This document shows positions 55,233-62,594 of a DNA stretch of 64,000 nt, piece after piece (position 1 is the stretch's first letter; each line of letters starts with the position of its first letter). Origin of the DNA: a virus; IMG/VR virus record IMGVR_UViG_3300013004_000031, positions 57,815-121,814 of that record. One strand, written 5' to 3'. The translations under genes were made by a program, and so were the position numbers. Under the pieces are notes generated by a model, which ran no database searches, had not been told where the DNA came from, and saw only the letters and a program-made list of their open reading frames with translations.

Positions 55233-55412
55233 TCACTCGCCCAAATATGTCCACCCCACAAATCCCAACCTTTGGAATAGCTCATCCTTGAAGATTGTTC
55301 GTGCTTCCTTTTCCGTCAAACGGATTTCCAGAGTATCCCCTTGGCATCCCTTGATTGCAGCGAACAAATCCGCGCTTCTCTCAAACCGATACAGACCTGC
55401 TTTGTGTTTCAT
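55233..55412 (-). CDS. Array protein 35, hypothetical
   Basis: 59 residues, MKHKAGLYRFERSADLFAAIKGCQGDTLEIRLTEKEARTIFKDELFQRLGFVGWTYLGE. Alpha-beta. -10 GATACT, 6 nt; the promoter copy is duplicated at 55211. Confidence 0.5.
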   Translation of the reverse strand: MKHKAGLYRFERSADLFAAIKGCQGDTLEIRLTEKEARTIFKDELFQRLGFVGWTYLGE

Positions 55413-55433
55413 GTTTGAAGTATCCTCTAGTTT

Positions 55434-55625
55434 TTAATAAGACATGATTCGGTAGAAATCATCATTCTTGTCCACCCCAGCACCCGTTTCAGCAAAAGCA
55501 ATCGACAATCCTTTTATGAACCAATCGGCTTGCTCTTTCGTCAGACCATAGGCGGAATCCCTACCGTTCATTCTCACAGTGAAATACCCATTTTTGTCCT
55601 CTTTGAGTTCAATGCGGTGTGTCAT
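55434..55625 (-). CDS. Array protein 36, hypothetical
   Basis: 63 residues, MTHRIELKEDKNGYFTVRMNGRDSAYGLTKEQADWFIKGLSIAFAETGAG. Two strands plus helix; -10 CATAAT, 6 nt. Confidence 0.5.
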   Translation of the reverse strand: MTHRIELKEDKNGYFTVRMNGRDSAYGLTKEQADWFIKGLSIAFAETGAGVDKNDDFYRIMSY

Positions 55626-55639
55626 GGGCTGATTATGGT

Positions 55640-55801
55640 TTAGTTTTTAAATTCTGATACTCCCGCCCATTCCAGAAGTTGGACATCCCCTGAATTGATA
55701 TGCTCTTTCAGGGATTCCAGTTCCGCGATTTCCTCATAACTGATACGTTCCGCTTCAATCTCCCCGCGAAGGTATTCCAATCGTTTTTGAATTTCGTTCA
55801 T
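55640..55801 (-). CDS. Array protein 37, coiled coil
   Basis: 53 residues, MNEIQKRLEYLRGEIEAERISYEEIAELESLKEHINSGDVQLLEWAGVSEFKN. Typical small helix-turn-helix-like pair (LRGEIEAERISYEEIAELESL), also seen in other phage small proteins. Stop TAA from the class B box. -10 GATAAT, 6 nt. Confidence 0.55.
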   Translation of the reverse strand: MNEIQKRLEYLRGEIEAERISYEEIAELESLKEHINSGDVQLLEWAGVSEFKN

Positions 55802-55822
55802 GGCTTAATTATCGTTTAGTTT

Positions 55823-56062
55823 TTAAGAGATTTTGGCAACCATCTCCACCCCATTCAAAGGGCGAGCGAAGAAAGCTTCGTTCCTATCGCTATTCCATCC
55901 CGTGTAAGCGAATTTCCTCCCCTCAAACGTGAGAACCTTTTTCACAAGCTTCTTCACATCATCCCATCCTTCGGGACAATCCACTGTCAGGAATTCCCTC
56001 CCCACATCTTCCCGGATGCTATGTCTCACTGTCACTTCCTTGGGATCAATTGTTGCTTTCAT
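55823..56062 (-). CDS. Array protein 38, paralogue of 49167-49409
   Basis: 79 residues, MKATIDPKEVTVRHSIREDVGREFLTVDCPEGWDDVKKLVKKVLTFEGRKFAYTGWNSDRNEAFFARPLNG. See the paralogue at 49167 for the shared W-D-D-V-K-K domain. -10 CACAAT, 6 nt. Confidence 0.62.
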   Translation of the reverse strand: MKATIDPKEVTVRHSIREDVGREFLTVDCPEGWDDVKKLVKKVLTFEGRKFAYTGWNSDRNEAFFARPLNGVEMVAKIS

Positions 56063-56076
56063 GTCCGTATTGTGGT

Positions 56077-56274
56077 CTAGTTTTTAACCTCTTGATTTTC
56101 CTCATTATCCCAAACCATGAAATCAATCCGGTTCAAATCTTTCCTTGGCTTGCGATTCGTGAAACGTTCATTAGAATCAGACAAACGAACAATCGTGAAT
56201 TTGTAAAGATTTGAAAGAGGATTTTTCATACCTTTTGCGGGCGGGGCTTGCCAATGGATATAATACATGTTCAT
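56077..56274 (-). CDS. Array protein 39, hypothetical
   Basis: 65 residues, MNMYYIHWQAPPAKGMKNPLSNLYKFTIVRLSDSNERFTNRKPRKDLNRIDFMVWDNEENQEVKN. First of two ATGs chosen: it is 6 nt after CATAAT. Final KN and stop from the class B box. Confidence 0.5.
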   Translation of the reverse strand: MNMYYIHWQAPPAKGMKNPLSNLYKFTIVRLSDSNERFTNRKPRKDLNRIDFMVWDNEENQEVKN

Positions 56275-56304
56275 GTGCTGATTATGGTCTAGTTTTTAAA
56301 AGTC

Positions 56305-56350
56305 GTCCCCTTCCCTTGCAAACCCTACTCACCAGCGGGAGGAAGGGGAC
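56305..56350 (-). repeat. Perfect 10-bp inverted repeat, mid-array
   Basis: GTCCCCTTCC (56305-56314) and GGAAGGGGAC (56341-56350) with a 26-nt loop, after the gene at 56365. Same placement and composition as the hairpin at 46342-46369; no T tract. Confidence 0.55.
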
Positions 56351-56364
56351 TATCCGACGAGAAT

Positions 56365-56697
56365 TTATAGGGCGATCTTGGCTTGGAATGCGCCATTGAC
56401 TCGCGGTTGGATATACGATCCACTCTTGGAATGCCTCACCTTTGCGTCAGGATGCTCCTGTAGGGCGTTTGTCGCGGCAAAGAACCTTTCCCGCTTGGCT
56501 TTCTCTTCCGCCGCCTTGTTGCGCTCCTGAAAGAGCAATTCAACCCGTTCCGCCTTGCGATGGGCGCGATCCTTTTCCGCGAAGATCATTTTCAGCTTCT
56601 CCGAACGTGTGAACACGTTGCCCCTTGATGCTGCTCGGAAGATCGTTGGTGCTGAGTTCTTGCTTCCCATCCAGTTGCTTTTAAGTGTCGTTGTCAT
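56365..56697 (-). CDS. Array protein 40, basic helical protein
   Basis: 110 residues, strongly basic: MTTTLKSNWMGSKNSAPTIFRAASRGNVFTRSEKLKMIFAEKDRAHRKAERVELLFQERNKAAEEKAKRERFFA. Long central helix; could bind nucleic acid. -10 TACACT, 9 nt. More G+C-rich than flanking genes. Confidence 0.55.
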   Translation of the reverse strand: MTTTLKSNWMGSKNSAPTIFRAASRGNVFTRSEKLKMIFAEKDRAHRKAERVELLFQERNKAAEEKAKRERFFAATNALQEHPDAKVRHSKSGSYIQPRVNGAFQAKIAL

Positions 56698-56721
56698 TGT
56701 GGTATCAGTGTAGGCTAGTTT

Positions 56722-56940
56722 TTATGCTTCCAGATTCAGGAGAGTCATACGGATTTCAATGGATACCCGCAAATCCCTGTCAATCTCGGAGAATTTCTTA
56801 GTGTAGAAAAACAAATCTTCCATGAAAATCTTGCGATTGTCAGAGGTTGTTTCGTGAAGATTTGCCTGAAGCTTGTCGCGCTCTTCGTAGAGACGGTTGA
56901 TCTTATCTTCGTGGTATGCGATGTGTTCTTGCTTGGTCAT
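56722..56940 (-). CDS. Array protein 41, coiled coil
   Basis: 72 residues, MTKQEHIAYHEDKINRLYEERDKLQANLHETTSDNRKIFMEDLFFYTKKFSEIDRDLRVSIEIRMTLLNLEA; two long helices. -10 CACAAT, 6 nt. Confidence 0.55.
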   Translation of the reverse strand: MTKQEHIAYHEDKINRLYEERDKLQANLHETTSDNRKIFMEDLFFYTKKFSEIDRDLRVSIEIRMTLLNLEA

Positions 56941-56961
56941 GGTGTTATTGTGTTCTAGTTT

Positions 56962-57138
56962 TTATGCGTCTTGAAAGTTCTCCAATGCTCGGCAAAGTTT
57001 CCGCTTGTCGGCATGATCCATTTGCATTTCACTGGCAATGAACATAATATCACCATCCTTTAGGTTTTGGATGAAATCCAGCAGGGCATCCCGCTCATCT
57101 TCCGTTAGCTTGTTGAGTTTGTCTTAGTAGTAGGACAT
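56962..57138 (-). pseudogene. Array gene interrupted by an in-frame stop
   Basis: Complete class B promoter (GATAAT, AAAGCC, ATG) then MSYY, TAA at codon 5 (57124-57126), and the frame continues open as DKLNKLTEDERDALLDFIQNLKDG...CRALENFQDA to a box-encoded stop. A protein-like remainder of about 53 codons suggests a recent nonsense mutation, stop read-through, or restart at ATG codon 32. Confidence 0.5.
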
Positions 57139-57145
57139 GGCTTTA

Positions 57146-57289
57146 TTATCGTTTAGTTTTTATTTTTTCCAAAGAATTTAGAAAATCTTCCGCCGCCCAT
57201 TTGAAATCGAGTGCGAGTGTATTATTTAAAATCGCTTCTCGTAGCCAGAAGGCTAATTTTTCAGCATTGTTCAAAAATTCATCGTCCAT
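57146..57289 (-). CDS. Array protein 42, hypothetical, short
   Basis: 47 residues, MDDEFLNNAEKLAFWLREAILNNTLALDFKWAAEDFLNSLEKIKTKR. Reads through the next class B box in the third frame (IKTKR) and stops in the -10 region of the following pseudogene's promoter. -10 GATACT, 6 nt. Confidence 0.5.
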   Translation of the reverse strand: MDDEFLNNAEKLAFWLREAILNNTLALDFKWAAEDFLNSLEKIKTKR

Positions 57290-57310
57290 GGGTTCAGTAT
57301 CGTTTAGTTT

Positions 57311-57547
57311 TTAATATCCGTTCTCCAATGCCCAATCCTCAATCTGAGAAAGAACCTTATTGGAAATCTTCTCTTCCCCCCCATTATCTTTCTCAAGGAA
57401 TCCCATGTCCAGAGCAAGACCAAGGGAAGATGCTCCCCCCGTATTGCTCTCAATGTCACAATATGATCGTTGATCCCCTCCCTCCTCAAAGAGTTCCAAG
57501 GTGACGGTATATTTTCCAAATGTCTTGGTAATGGTTTCGTTTCTCAT
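57311..57547 (-). CDS. Array protein 43, hypothetical
   Basis: 78 residues, MRNETITKTFGKYTVTLELFEEGGDQRSYCDIESNTGGASSLGLALDMGFLEKDNGGEEKISNKVLSQIEDWALENGY. Beta hairpin then helices. -10 GATAAT, 6 nt. Confidence 0.5.
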   Translation of the reverse strand: MRNETITKTFGKYTVTLELFEEGGDQRSYCDIESNTGGASSLGLALDMGFLEKDNGGEEKISNKVLSQIEDWALENGY

Positions 57548-57568
57548 GGCTTTATTATCGTTTAGTTT

Positions 57569-57802
57569 TTAAGCGAAGTTGGTTTCGTATTCCGAATGGA
57601 TTTCCCCGTTTTTGAAAATATAAATATATTTCACTTCCTTGTGGAAACCTTTCTTTTCCGCGAAGCTGTCCCAATAATCACAGTCAATTATATGTTCCTT
57701 GACCCATGCTTTGGCTTCCTTGATTGTCAGGTGTTCCATGGGAGTTCCGATATGGTATTTCTCCCCATCAATCTCTTCAATACCTACGGTTTCAATTGTC
57801 AT
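57569..57802 (-). CDS. Array protein 44, hypothetical
   Basis: 77 residues, MTIETVGIEEIDGEKYHIGTPMEHLTIKEAKAWVKEHIIDCDYWDSFAEKKGFHKEVKYIYIFKNG. -10 CATAAT, 6 nt. Unrecognised. Confidence 0.5.
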   Translation of the reverse strand: MTIETVGIEEIDGEKYHIGTPMEHLTIKEAKAWVKEHIIDCDYWDSFAEKKGFHKEVKYIYIFKNGEIHSEYETNFA

Positions 57803-57816
57803 GGCGTAATTATGGT

Positions 57817-58023
57817 TTAGTTTTTATTCAGCAGTCCATCCCGAATCGCTTGCGTGGTTTCCTTGTTCCACCCATACAAACGGGCATCCATGTCCAGATT
57901 CATCAGGGCATTGGGAATGTTTCCGCTATAGTGCGCGGTTCCCAGAAAGTTCCACACAGCGGTTTCGTTCACCCTTGCGCGATTGGCAAGCTTTTCAATC
58001 TCTTCCCTCGGTATCTTGTTCAT
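57817..58023 (-). CDS. Array protein 45, paralogue of 47032-47235
   Basis: 68 residues, MNKIPREEIEKLANRARVNETAVWNFLGTAHYSGNIPNALMNLDMDARLYGWNKETTQAIRDGLLNKN. Shares the N-L-x-x-D-A-R-x-Y-G-W core with the earlier copy; the N-terminal helix IEKLANRARVNE adds a possible HTH. Last residues and stop from the class B box. -10-like AATATT, 6-7 nt. Confidence 0.6.
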   Translation of the reverse strand: MNKIPREEIEKLANRARVNETAVWNFLGTAHYSGNIPNALMNLDMDARLYGWNKETTQAIRDGLLNKN

Positions 58024-58235
58024 GGTCGCAATATTAATTTAGTTTTTAAGATTTCCAGTTCCTTTCGAATCTCTGCGATCTTTACCCGATTTTTAATAAA
58101 GTTATCCACGATATACATGGGAACTTTACTTTTAATTAAAACCTGAGAGGTTTCATCCATTGACAACATCCCCGCAAGTTTGATTTCCAATCGATCAATC
58201 TTTTCCGATAGTGTTTCTCTTTTGAATATGTTCAT
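58020..58235 (-). CDS. Array protein 46, coiled coil
   Basis: 71 residues, MNIFKRETLSEKIDRLEIKLAGMLSMDETSQVLIKSKVPMYIVDNFIKNRVKIAEIRKELEILKTKLILRP. Translation passes through the next class B box (LKTKLILRP) and ends at ATGA of the following gene. -10 CATAAT, 6 nt. Confidence 0.5.
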   Translation of the reverse strand: MNIFKRETLSEKIDRLEIKLAGMLSMDETSQVLIKSKVPMYIVDNFIKNRVKIAEIRKELEILKTKLILRP

Positions 58236-58264
58236 ATGTGTATTATGGTTTAGTTTTTAAGATT

Positions 58265-58528
58265 CTATCTCTCTTCATGTTCAAAGGGAGGAGACACGTA
58301 AAAATTATCATACCAGAGAGAATAATTTTCGTGATAAACGGGACTGAGAGGATTGTTGGACAACCTAAATTCCATGTCGCTTTTTGCAGAGATCATTAAA
58401 GCGCACAAACCACTATCGTTTTTAGACTCCCACGCTCTTATCATGGATTTGATTTTACTTTCCAGAACACAAATCCTTTCGTGTTGTGCGGATGAATATT
58501 GTCCATACCTATTCAATTTCCTTTTCAT
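58265..58528 (-). CDS. Array protein 47, hypothetical
   Basis: 87 residues, MKRKLNRYGQYSSAQHERICVLESKIKSMIRAWESKNDSGLCALMISAKSDMEFRLSNNPLSPVYHENYSLWYDNFY. Helical N-terminal half, aromatic C-terminal half. -10 CACAAT, 6 nt. Confidence 0.5.
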   Translation of the reverse strand: MKRKLNRYGQYSSAQHERICVLESKIKSMIRAWESKNDSGLCALMISAKSDMEFRLSNNPLSPVYHENYSLWYDNFYVSPPFEHEER

Positions 58529-58549
58529 GATAGGATTGTGTGCTAGTTT

Positions 58550-58822
58550 TTAAAGGACTTCAATTCCCCGCGCCATCAGATATCCCGTCATAACACCTTG
58601 GATATATGATTGCGTTTGCTGGTATGTCCCATAATCATCGGGAACATAATATTCCGATATCATATCACAATAGAAATATCTATCATCACAACGAAAATTG
58701 TCAGTGGAGAATCCCGCACCCCAATTATAATTGAGGAATCGTTCAATCAATTCTTGCCGATATGGTTCCATGTCTTCTTCAAACGCATGGTCGTATTTGA
58801 TATATATAATTTCTTTTTGCAT
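58550..58822 (-). CDS. Array protein 48, hypothetical
   Basis: 90 residues, MQKEIIYIKYDHAFEEDMEPYRQELIERFLNYNWGAGFSTDNFRCDDRYFYCDMISEYYVPDDYGTYQQTQSYIQGVMTGYLMARGIEVL. Begins next to the stop of the upstream gene (TGATATG); an in-frame ATG at 58831 is possible. A rare array gene without its own class B promoter, so probably coupled. Confidence 0.5.
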   Translation of the reverse strand: MQKEIIYIKYDHAFEEDMEPYRQELIERFLNYNWGAGFSTDNFRCDDRYFYCDMISEYYVPDDYGTYQQTQSYIQGVMTGYLMARGIEVL

Positions 58823-58823
58823 A

Positions 58824-58994
58824 TCATACATCGTGTGAGAAATCAATTGCAATATCCCATAGAACGTGATCGGAATCATCCAACCATTCCTCATGTCCCA
58901 GCGCATCTGCACAACATTGTGCTGCTTCCGTCCAATTGGAAAAGTCTTGCATATTAATGGCGAACCATTTTTCAATTTGTTTTTCCTCTGTCAT
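58824..58994 (-). CDS. Array protein 49, hypothetical, short
   Basis: 56 residues, MTEEKQIEKWFAINMQDFSNWTEAAQCCADALGHEEWLDDSDHVLWDIAIDFSHDV. ATG is 6 nt after CACAAT. The box in front is CTATTTTTTA on the + strand, one base off consensus. A longer open frame covering this region (to 58975) is a different frame and looks spurious. Confidence 0.5.
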   Translation of the reverse strand: MTEEKQIEKWFAINMQDFSNWTEAAQCCADALGHEEWLDDSDHVLWDIAIDFSHDV

Positions 58995-59008
58995 GTCGTA
59001 ATTGTGTT

Positions 59009-59413
59009 CTATTTTTTATGCGCCACCGGAGCATCCCCACAATCGTTCTCTTGAACGTAGCAAGCTCCCACATCCTGAAAAACATCCAGAAATTTCTGGA
59101 TCAGTTCCACGCTATTCCCCCACATTCCAAGAGAGAAAATGATTCCCCGCTTGCCAAGTTCCCCGTGGCATTCCTCAAAATCTTCCGTGTCCATATGGAC
59201 AAACATTTGCCGTTCGTCAACCCCATCCTTGAAACGGAAGATATAGAAATTCCAGTGAGGATCATATTCAGGCTTTACAAATACATTGGAATTGCTTACA
59301 AATGTATTTGTAGCTTCTCCTTGAATAGTTCTGATTACATCAAGCACCCTCTTACCAATCTCCCGAACATCAATGTTGTCGGTAACTACATATCCTTTAG
59401 TGTCGCATCCCAT
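59009..59413 (-). CDS. Array protein 50, hypothetical
   Basis: 134 residues, MGCDTKGYVVTDNIDVREIGKRVLDVIRTIQGEATN...NFYIFRFKDGVDERQMFVHMDTEDFEECHGELGKRGIIFSLGMWGNSVELIQKFLDVF. Begins M-G-C-D-x-K-G-Y like many conserved small phage proteins with an alpha-beta fold. -10 CATAAT, 6 nt. Confidence 0.58.
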   Translation of the reverse strand: MGCDTKGYVVTDNIDVREIGKRVLDVIRTIQGEATNTFVSNSNVFVKPEYDPHWNFYIFRFKDGVDERQMFVHMDTEDFEECHGELGKRGIIFSLGMWGNSVELIQKFLDVFQDVGACYVQENDCGDAPVAHKK

Positions 59414-59427
59414 GGTTGTATTATGGT

Positions 59428-59595
59428 TTAGTTTTTAAAAGCAATAATCTTATTCCAAGATTCTCCCACCTTGTGATTCCATTTCCATGCCAACTTATCA
59501 ACCCGACGATTCCAGTATTTCCACCTACGGAAATTCCCACGTATCAGGCGATTTTCATTTTTGATTGCTTGGGATAACTTTTCTCTCGTAGTCAT
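59428..59595 (-). CDS. Array protein 51, basic Trp-rich
   Basis: 55 residues, MTTREKLSQAIKNENRLIRGNFRRWKYWNRRVDKLAWKWNHKVGESWNKIIAFKN. Very basic and Trp-rich; may bind nucleic acid or membrane. ATG overlaps the upstream stop (ATGA). Stop from the class B box. Confidence 0.5.
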   Translation of the reverse strand: MTTREKLSQAIKNENRLIRGNFRRWKYWNRRVDKLAWKWNHKVGESWNKIIAFKN

Positions 59596-59813
59596 GGCTT
59601 GTTAGCGATAAGAGATTCGAGAGCTACCACCTGCTCGTGGACTTCGCATGTTGCCAAATTGTAGTCTGGTTTTGTGCCGTGCTCGTATCCGCCGTTATAG
59701 AGGCAGACGAGCGACATACACTCTCCATTCGCGTGTCGGTTGCAGCGAGATTTCAAATCGCTAACAAGGCGGTGGAGGACAACAGCCTCCCGTTGAGTCT
59801 CAGGTGTATTCAT
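59592..59813 (-). CDS. Array protein 52, hypothetical, Cys-rich
   Basis: 73 residues, MNTPETQREAVVLHRLVSDLKSRCNRHANGECMSLVCLYNGGYEHGTKPDYNLATCEVHEQVVALESLIANKP. Four Cys and several His (CNRHANGEC...C...C-x-x-H) suggest a zinc-binding unit. Between the class B -10-like CAATAT and the ATG lie about 40 nt, so it has a leader or an unrecognised alternative start. Confidence 0.52.
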   Translation of the reverse strand: MNTPETQREAVVLHRLVSDLKSRCNRHANGECMSLVCLYNGGYEHGTKPDYNLATCEVHEQVVALESLIANKP

Positions 59814-59857
59814 AGATTTTCGGCGGGAGGCTGTGCCTCACCTTGGTCGATATTGGT

Positions 59858-60022
59858 TTAGTTTTTAAATAGAAATTCCTGCTCATTGTCGATGGATTCC
59901 TTACACTCTTCCATGTCATCAAACTTGAGAAAACGTTCTTGCGTATCGGAATAATACTCAAACATTCCAGAGGGGAATAGAATAGTGATACCTTTGCCGT
60001 TGTGTTCAATGTAATCAGTCAT
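59858..60022 (-). CDS. Array protein 53, hypothetical, short
   Basis: 54 residues, MTDYIEHNGKGITILFPSGMFEYYSDTQERFLKFDDMEECKESIDNEQEFLFKN. Box-encoded FKN end; -10 GATAAT, 6 nt. The frame 59800-60009 that overlaps it lacks a promoter and is likely spurious. Confidence 0.55.
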   Translation of the reverse strand: MTDYIEHNGKGITILFPSGMFEYYSDTQERFLKFDDMEECKESIDNEQEFLFKN

Positions 60023-60049
60023 GGCTTTATTATCGTTTAGTTTTTAAGA

Positions 60050-60817
60050 TCACCGATCAGTCCTTGCGCTTGCCCAGACCTTGACAATCTCTCCACTTTT
60101 CAACTTAACTTCCACGCTGTTAATGGTTGCCGAATCCTCAATGACTTTCTCAATATCCTTGGAAAATTGATAGGATGGGCAAGATGAATATCCGATTTGC
60201 CATTGTTCATCCAATTCTTGGCATTCCTCTCGCTCAATTTCCTCCCCATCCCTTGTCCCTTCGGAGATACGCCATTCCGCCACAATATCCATGGGAATGC
60301 TATAATCACCTTGGCATCGCATGAACAAAGGATAGGCATAACCTCCCCGCACATCACATCCCGTATGGGCATAGCATACCATGATAGCTTCGTCATCGTA
60401 AATCCAATCCCGCTTCACATTATCAAAATGGGAATATACTTCCCATACATAGTCCTGAGATAAGTCATTCTCATTATTATATGTATTGTCCCTTGCAAGT
60501 TGTGTTAATCCCAACACTTCGGTTGCAAAGGTTTTCCCTGCTTCAAACCATGATAAATCGGAATTCTCTTCCAATGCCGCCCATGCTTCAAATTGCTCTT
60601 GGATATCGAAATCCACTTCACAAGTTTCAGCAAGGAAAAGAGCGGTTTCAATGGTTGCGGTAACATCGTTACCATATACATCGATCCTCACCATCGGTTG
60701 CTCTTCGGAGATTGGAGGCTTTTCATAATGCCTTCCGTAGTAGTCTCCACTATCCAACATGGACTTGCCTGTATTGAATCGGAATGCCTTGGCGATTGTC
60801 TCTTGGTTCTTGGTCAT
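60050..60817 (-). CDS. Large array protein, conserved hypothetical
   Basis: 255 residues, the longest array gene. N-terminus FRFNTGKSMLDSGDYYGRHYEK resembles the T-G-x-x-x-L-D-S-G-x-x-Y-G-R-x-Y pattern of a widespread phage hypothetical family. Middle acidic, with YAHTGCDVRGGYAYPLFMRCQGDYSIPMDIVAEW; C-terminus GEIVKVWASARTDR. Role unknown. -10 CACAAT, 6 nt. Confidence 0.6.
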   Translation of the reverse strand: MTKNQETIAKAFRFNTGKSMLDSGDYYGRHYEKPPISEEQPMVRIDVYGNDVTATIETALFLAETCEVDFDIQEQFEAWAALEENSDLSWFEAGKTFATEVLGLTQLARDNTYNNENDLSQDYVWEVYSHFDNVKRDWIYDDEAIMVCYAHTGCDVRGGYAYPLFMRCQGDYSIPMDIVAEWRISEGTRDGEEIEREECQELDEQWQIGYSSCPSYQFSKDIEKVIEDSATINSVEVKLKSGEIVKVWASARTDR

Positions 60818-60831
60818 GTCGTAATTGTGTT

Positions 60832-61065
60832 CTAGTTTTTAATGCGTCTTGGTCTTGTCGGATTTGTCGGGCGCGGTTCATCCACATCATTGACATTGCG
60901 AAAGATGTTCCTGTATGCCGCCACAATCACCCCCATGGGCAATCCTGAAACTTCCGCCATCTTTTCCATGCTCACATCTTCCAGAATGTATCGGGCGGAA
61001 CCAATGGCTTGCCAACGATCATCGTCAGTCATGTCCTCATAGGGCTTGATGTTTTCAATGTCCAT
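60832..61065 (-). CDS. Array protein 54, hypothetical
   Basis: 77 residues, MDIENIKPYEDMTDDDRWQAIGSARYILEDVSMEKMAEVSGLPMGVIVAAYRNIF; SMEKMAEVSGLPMGVIVAAYR is helix-turn-helix-like. Pro/Arg-rich tail ends RIKN (box-encoded). -10 AATAAT, 6 nt. Confidence 0.52.
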   Translation of the reverse strand: MDIENIKPYEDMTDDDRWQAIGSARYILEDVSMEKMAEVSGLPMGVIVAAYRNIFRNVNDVDEPRPTNPTRPRRIKN

Positions 61066-61086
61066 GTCGTAATTATTGTTTAGTTT

Positions 61087-61278
61087 TTATGGGAGGAGAT
61101 AGTAGCATTCCCCATCCTCATCCCTCCAGTATCCCCCGAACAGACTTTGATCCTTACACCATTCAAAGCGTATCATCATCCCCTTGCATTGCTTTTCCGT
61201 TCCCCGGAAATATTCGGGAAGATCAAGCATGTCCGTTCCCTTGTGCAGATGTTCCAGAGTGTGTTTAACGATCTTCAT
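61087..61278 (-). CDS. Array protein 55, hypothetical
   Basis: 63 residues, MKIVKHTLEHLHKGTDMLDLPEYFRGTEKQCKGMMIRFEWCKDQSLFGGYWRDEDGECYYLLP. -10-like CATACT, 6 nt. Unrecognised. Confidence 0.5.
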   Translation of the reverse strand: MKIVKHTLEHLHKGTDMLDLPEYFRGTEKQCKGMMIRFEWCKDQSLFGGYWRDEDGECYYLLP

Positions 61279-61299
61279 GATAGGAGTATGCTCTAGTTT

Positions 61300-61785
61300 T
61301 TATACCGCTTTAATCTCACCCTTACAGCACATGCAAGTGTATGTTTTACCCTCCATGATCCGATTCACAATCGTTTTGGATACAGTATGTTGACGGCATC
61401 CACAAGCGAAGAGATATTTCTTGACCTTGCGTGTCCTCTCAATGCCTGTAACATCGTAGCTATGGCATCGTGGCATGGTTTCCCCCGTAAGCACACGGCA
61501 AAAGTGACCCCATTCCCTCCCATGTGGCTTGGAATGGGGATAATGCTTGAACTGTAGGATGTGTGCCATTTCATGGGGGACCGTGCTGGACAAGAATTCG
61601 TCCATGTGCCTTTCAGCAAGAGCGAGATTGAATCGCATCTTGTGGCTTCTACGGAAAGCCTGTCCAGCGGTAGCACCCTTGAGAGAAAAATCAATCACAC
61701 ACTTGGGGAATTCGTAACCCTTAATTCGGGCAACTTCCGCAAATTGTTGGATTGTCTGGTGAATTCGGTTCTTGGTATCGGTCAT
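61300..61785 (-). CDS. SprT-like zinc metalloprotease
   Basis: 161 residues. TVPHEMAHILQF (70-79) supplies the HExxH motif, with a third His in KPHGREWG (about 88). The C-terminus has CGCRQH...TCMCCKG, a zinc-ribbon like that of SprT proteins. The fold matches SprT/SPRTN-type proteases; in cells these process DNA-protein cross-links. It is one of the few array proteins with a predicted activity. -10 GATAAT, 6 nt. Confidence 0.8.
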   Translation of the reverse strand: MTDTKNRIHQTIQQFAEVARIKGYEFPKCVIDFSLKGATAGQAFRRSHKMRFNLALAERHMDEFLSSTVPHEMAHILQFKHYPHSKPHGREWGHFCRVLTGETMPRCHSYDVTGIERTRKVKKYLFACGCRQHTVSKTIVNRIMEGKTYTCMCCKGEIKAV

Positions 61786-61806
61786 GGTGGGATTATCTGC
61801 TAGTTT

Positions 61807-61995
61807 TTATACGCAGAGATAGACTCGCTTGCTTGATCCATCCTCATTGGAGTAGATTGTGATATATGGGAACATGCGAACACCATCCCTAACTTCACTC
61901 TTATCAAACATCAGATCATATTCCAGATCGGATAAGTCCTTGGGAAGCATATCTTCGTATTCCCATTCCACAGTATATAGATCATAGTCTTTCAT
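61807..61995 (-). CDS. Array protein 56, hypothetical
   Basis: 62 residues, MKDYDLYTVEWEYEDMLPKDLSDLEYDLMFDKSEVRDGVRMFPYITIYSNEDGSSKRVYLCV. No class B box: the upstream sequence is TTTAATATT then ATG, closer to class A, preceded by a CCTGAT/ATCAGG inverted repeat in a 75-nt gap. Confidence 0.5.
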   Translation of the reverse strand: MKDYDLYTVEWEYEDMLPKDLSDLEYDLMFDKSEVRDGVRMFPYITIYSNEDGSSKRVYLCV

Positions 61996-62069
61996 AATAT
62001 TAAAGGTTCCTGATTACCGTATATCAGGATCGGGCGGGAGCTTCCGCTATGCTTGGCTATGGAAACATA

Positions 62070-62573
62070 TCAATCAATCACTTCTTCAGTGGAGAGAACG
62101 TTTTCCATCTTGATCGTGAAGCATTCAGGCTTTTCCTTTTCCCCCGTCAGTTTCTTGGCTTCCGATGGAGTGAGATATGTGGCAAAGATATCTTTTGATA
62201 TCTCATTACCATTGGCAAAATATCGCACAACAGGAATCGAATCAGTTGGATACATGCGAAGATAATAATTGGTATTGCCTTCCTTTTCATATTTGATTAG
62301 GTAGGGAAAGTAGGCCCACTCCCCGAAAGGAAGGGATTGAACTTCCCCACGTTCGCCGGATTCGATCCCAGCCTTGACACTGGAAAGATTGGCGAAATCA
62401 AGACCAGAACGAATAATTGAAGTGGTGCGTTTTTCCAGAACAACATCCTTGAATGAGGCTGCTGGTTTTGGATTGCTTTTCCATGCCGCTCGCATGAATT
62501 GACCCTTTCCTTTGAAAAAGTTGGAAAGGATTTCGTTGGCAGTCAATGACTGAATGTTTGTAGTGATGTTCAT
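62070..62573 (-). CDS. Array protein 57, conserved hypothetical
   Basis: 167 residues, MNITTNIQSLTANEILSNFFKGKGQFMRAAWKSNPKPAASFKDVVLEKRTTSIIRSGLDFANLSSVKAGIESGERGEV...FGEWAYFPYLIKYEKEGNTNYYLRMYP. Blocks such as G-E-W-x-x-F-P-Y-L-I-x-H/Y are familiar from small conserved phage proteins, function unknown. -10 CTACAC-like, 6 nt. Confidence 0.58.
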   Translation of the reverse strand: MNITTNIQSLTANEILSNFFKGKGQFMRAAWKSNPKPAASFKDVVLEKRTTSIIRSGLDFANLSSVKAGIESGERGEVQSLPFGEWAYFPYLIKYEKEGNTNYYLRMYPTDSIPVVRYFANGNEISKDIFATYLTPSEAKKLTGEKEKPECFTIKMENVLSTEEVID

Positions 62574-62594
62574 GTTTGTAGTGTAGTCTAGTTT

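Noticed and set aside
59800-60009. Open frame overlapping 59858-60022
   Set aside because: No promoter; the other frame has a class B promoter and the box-encoded FKN end.
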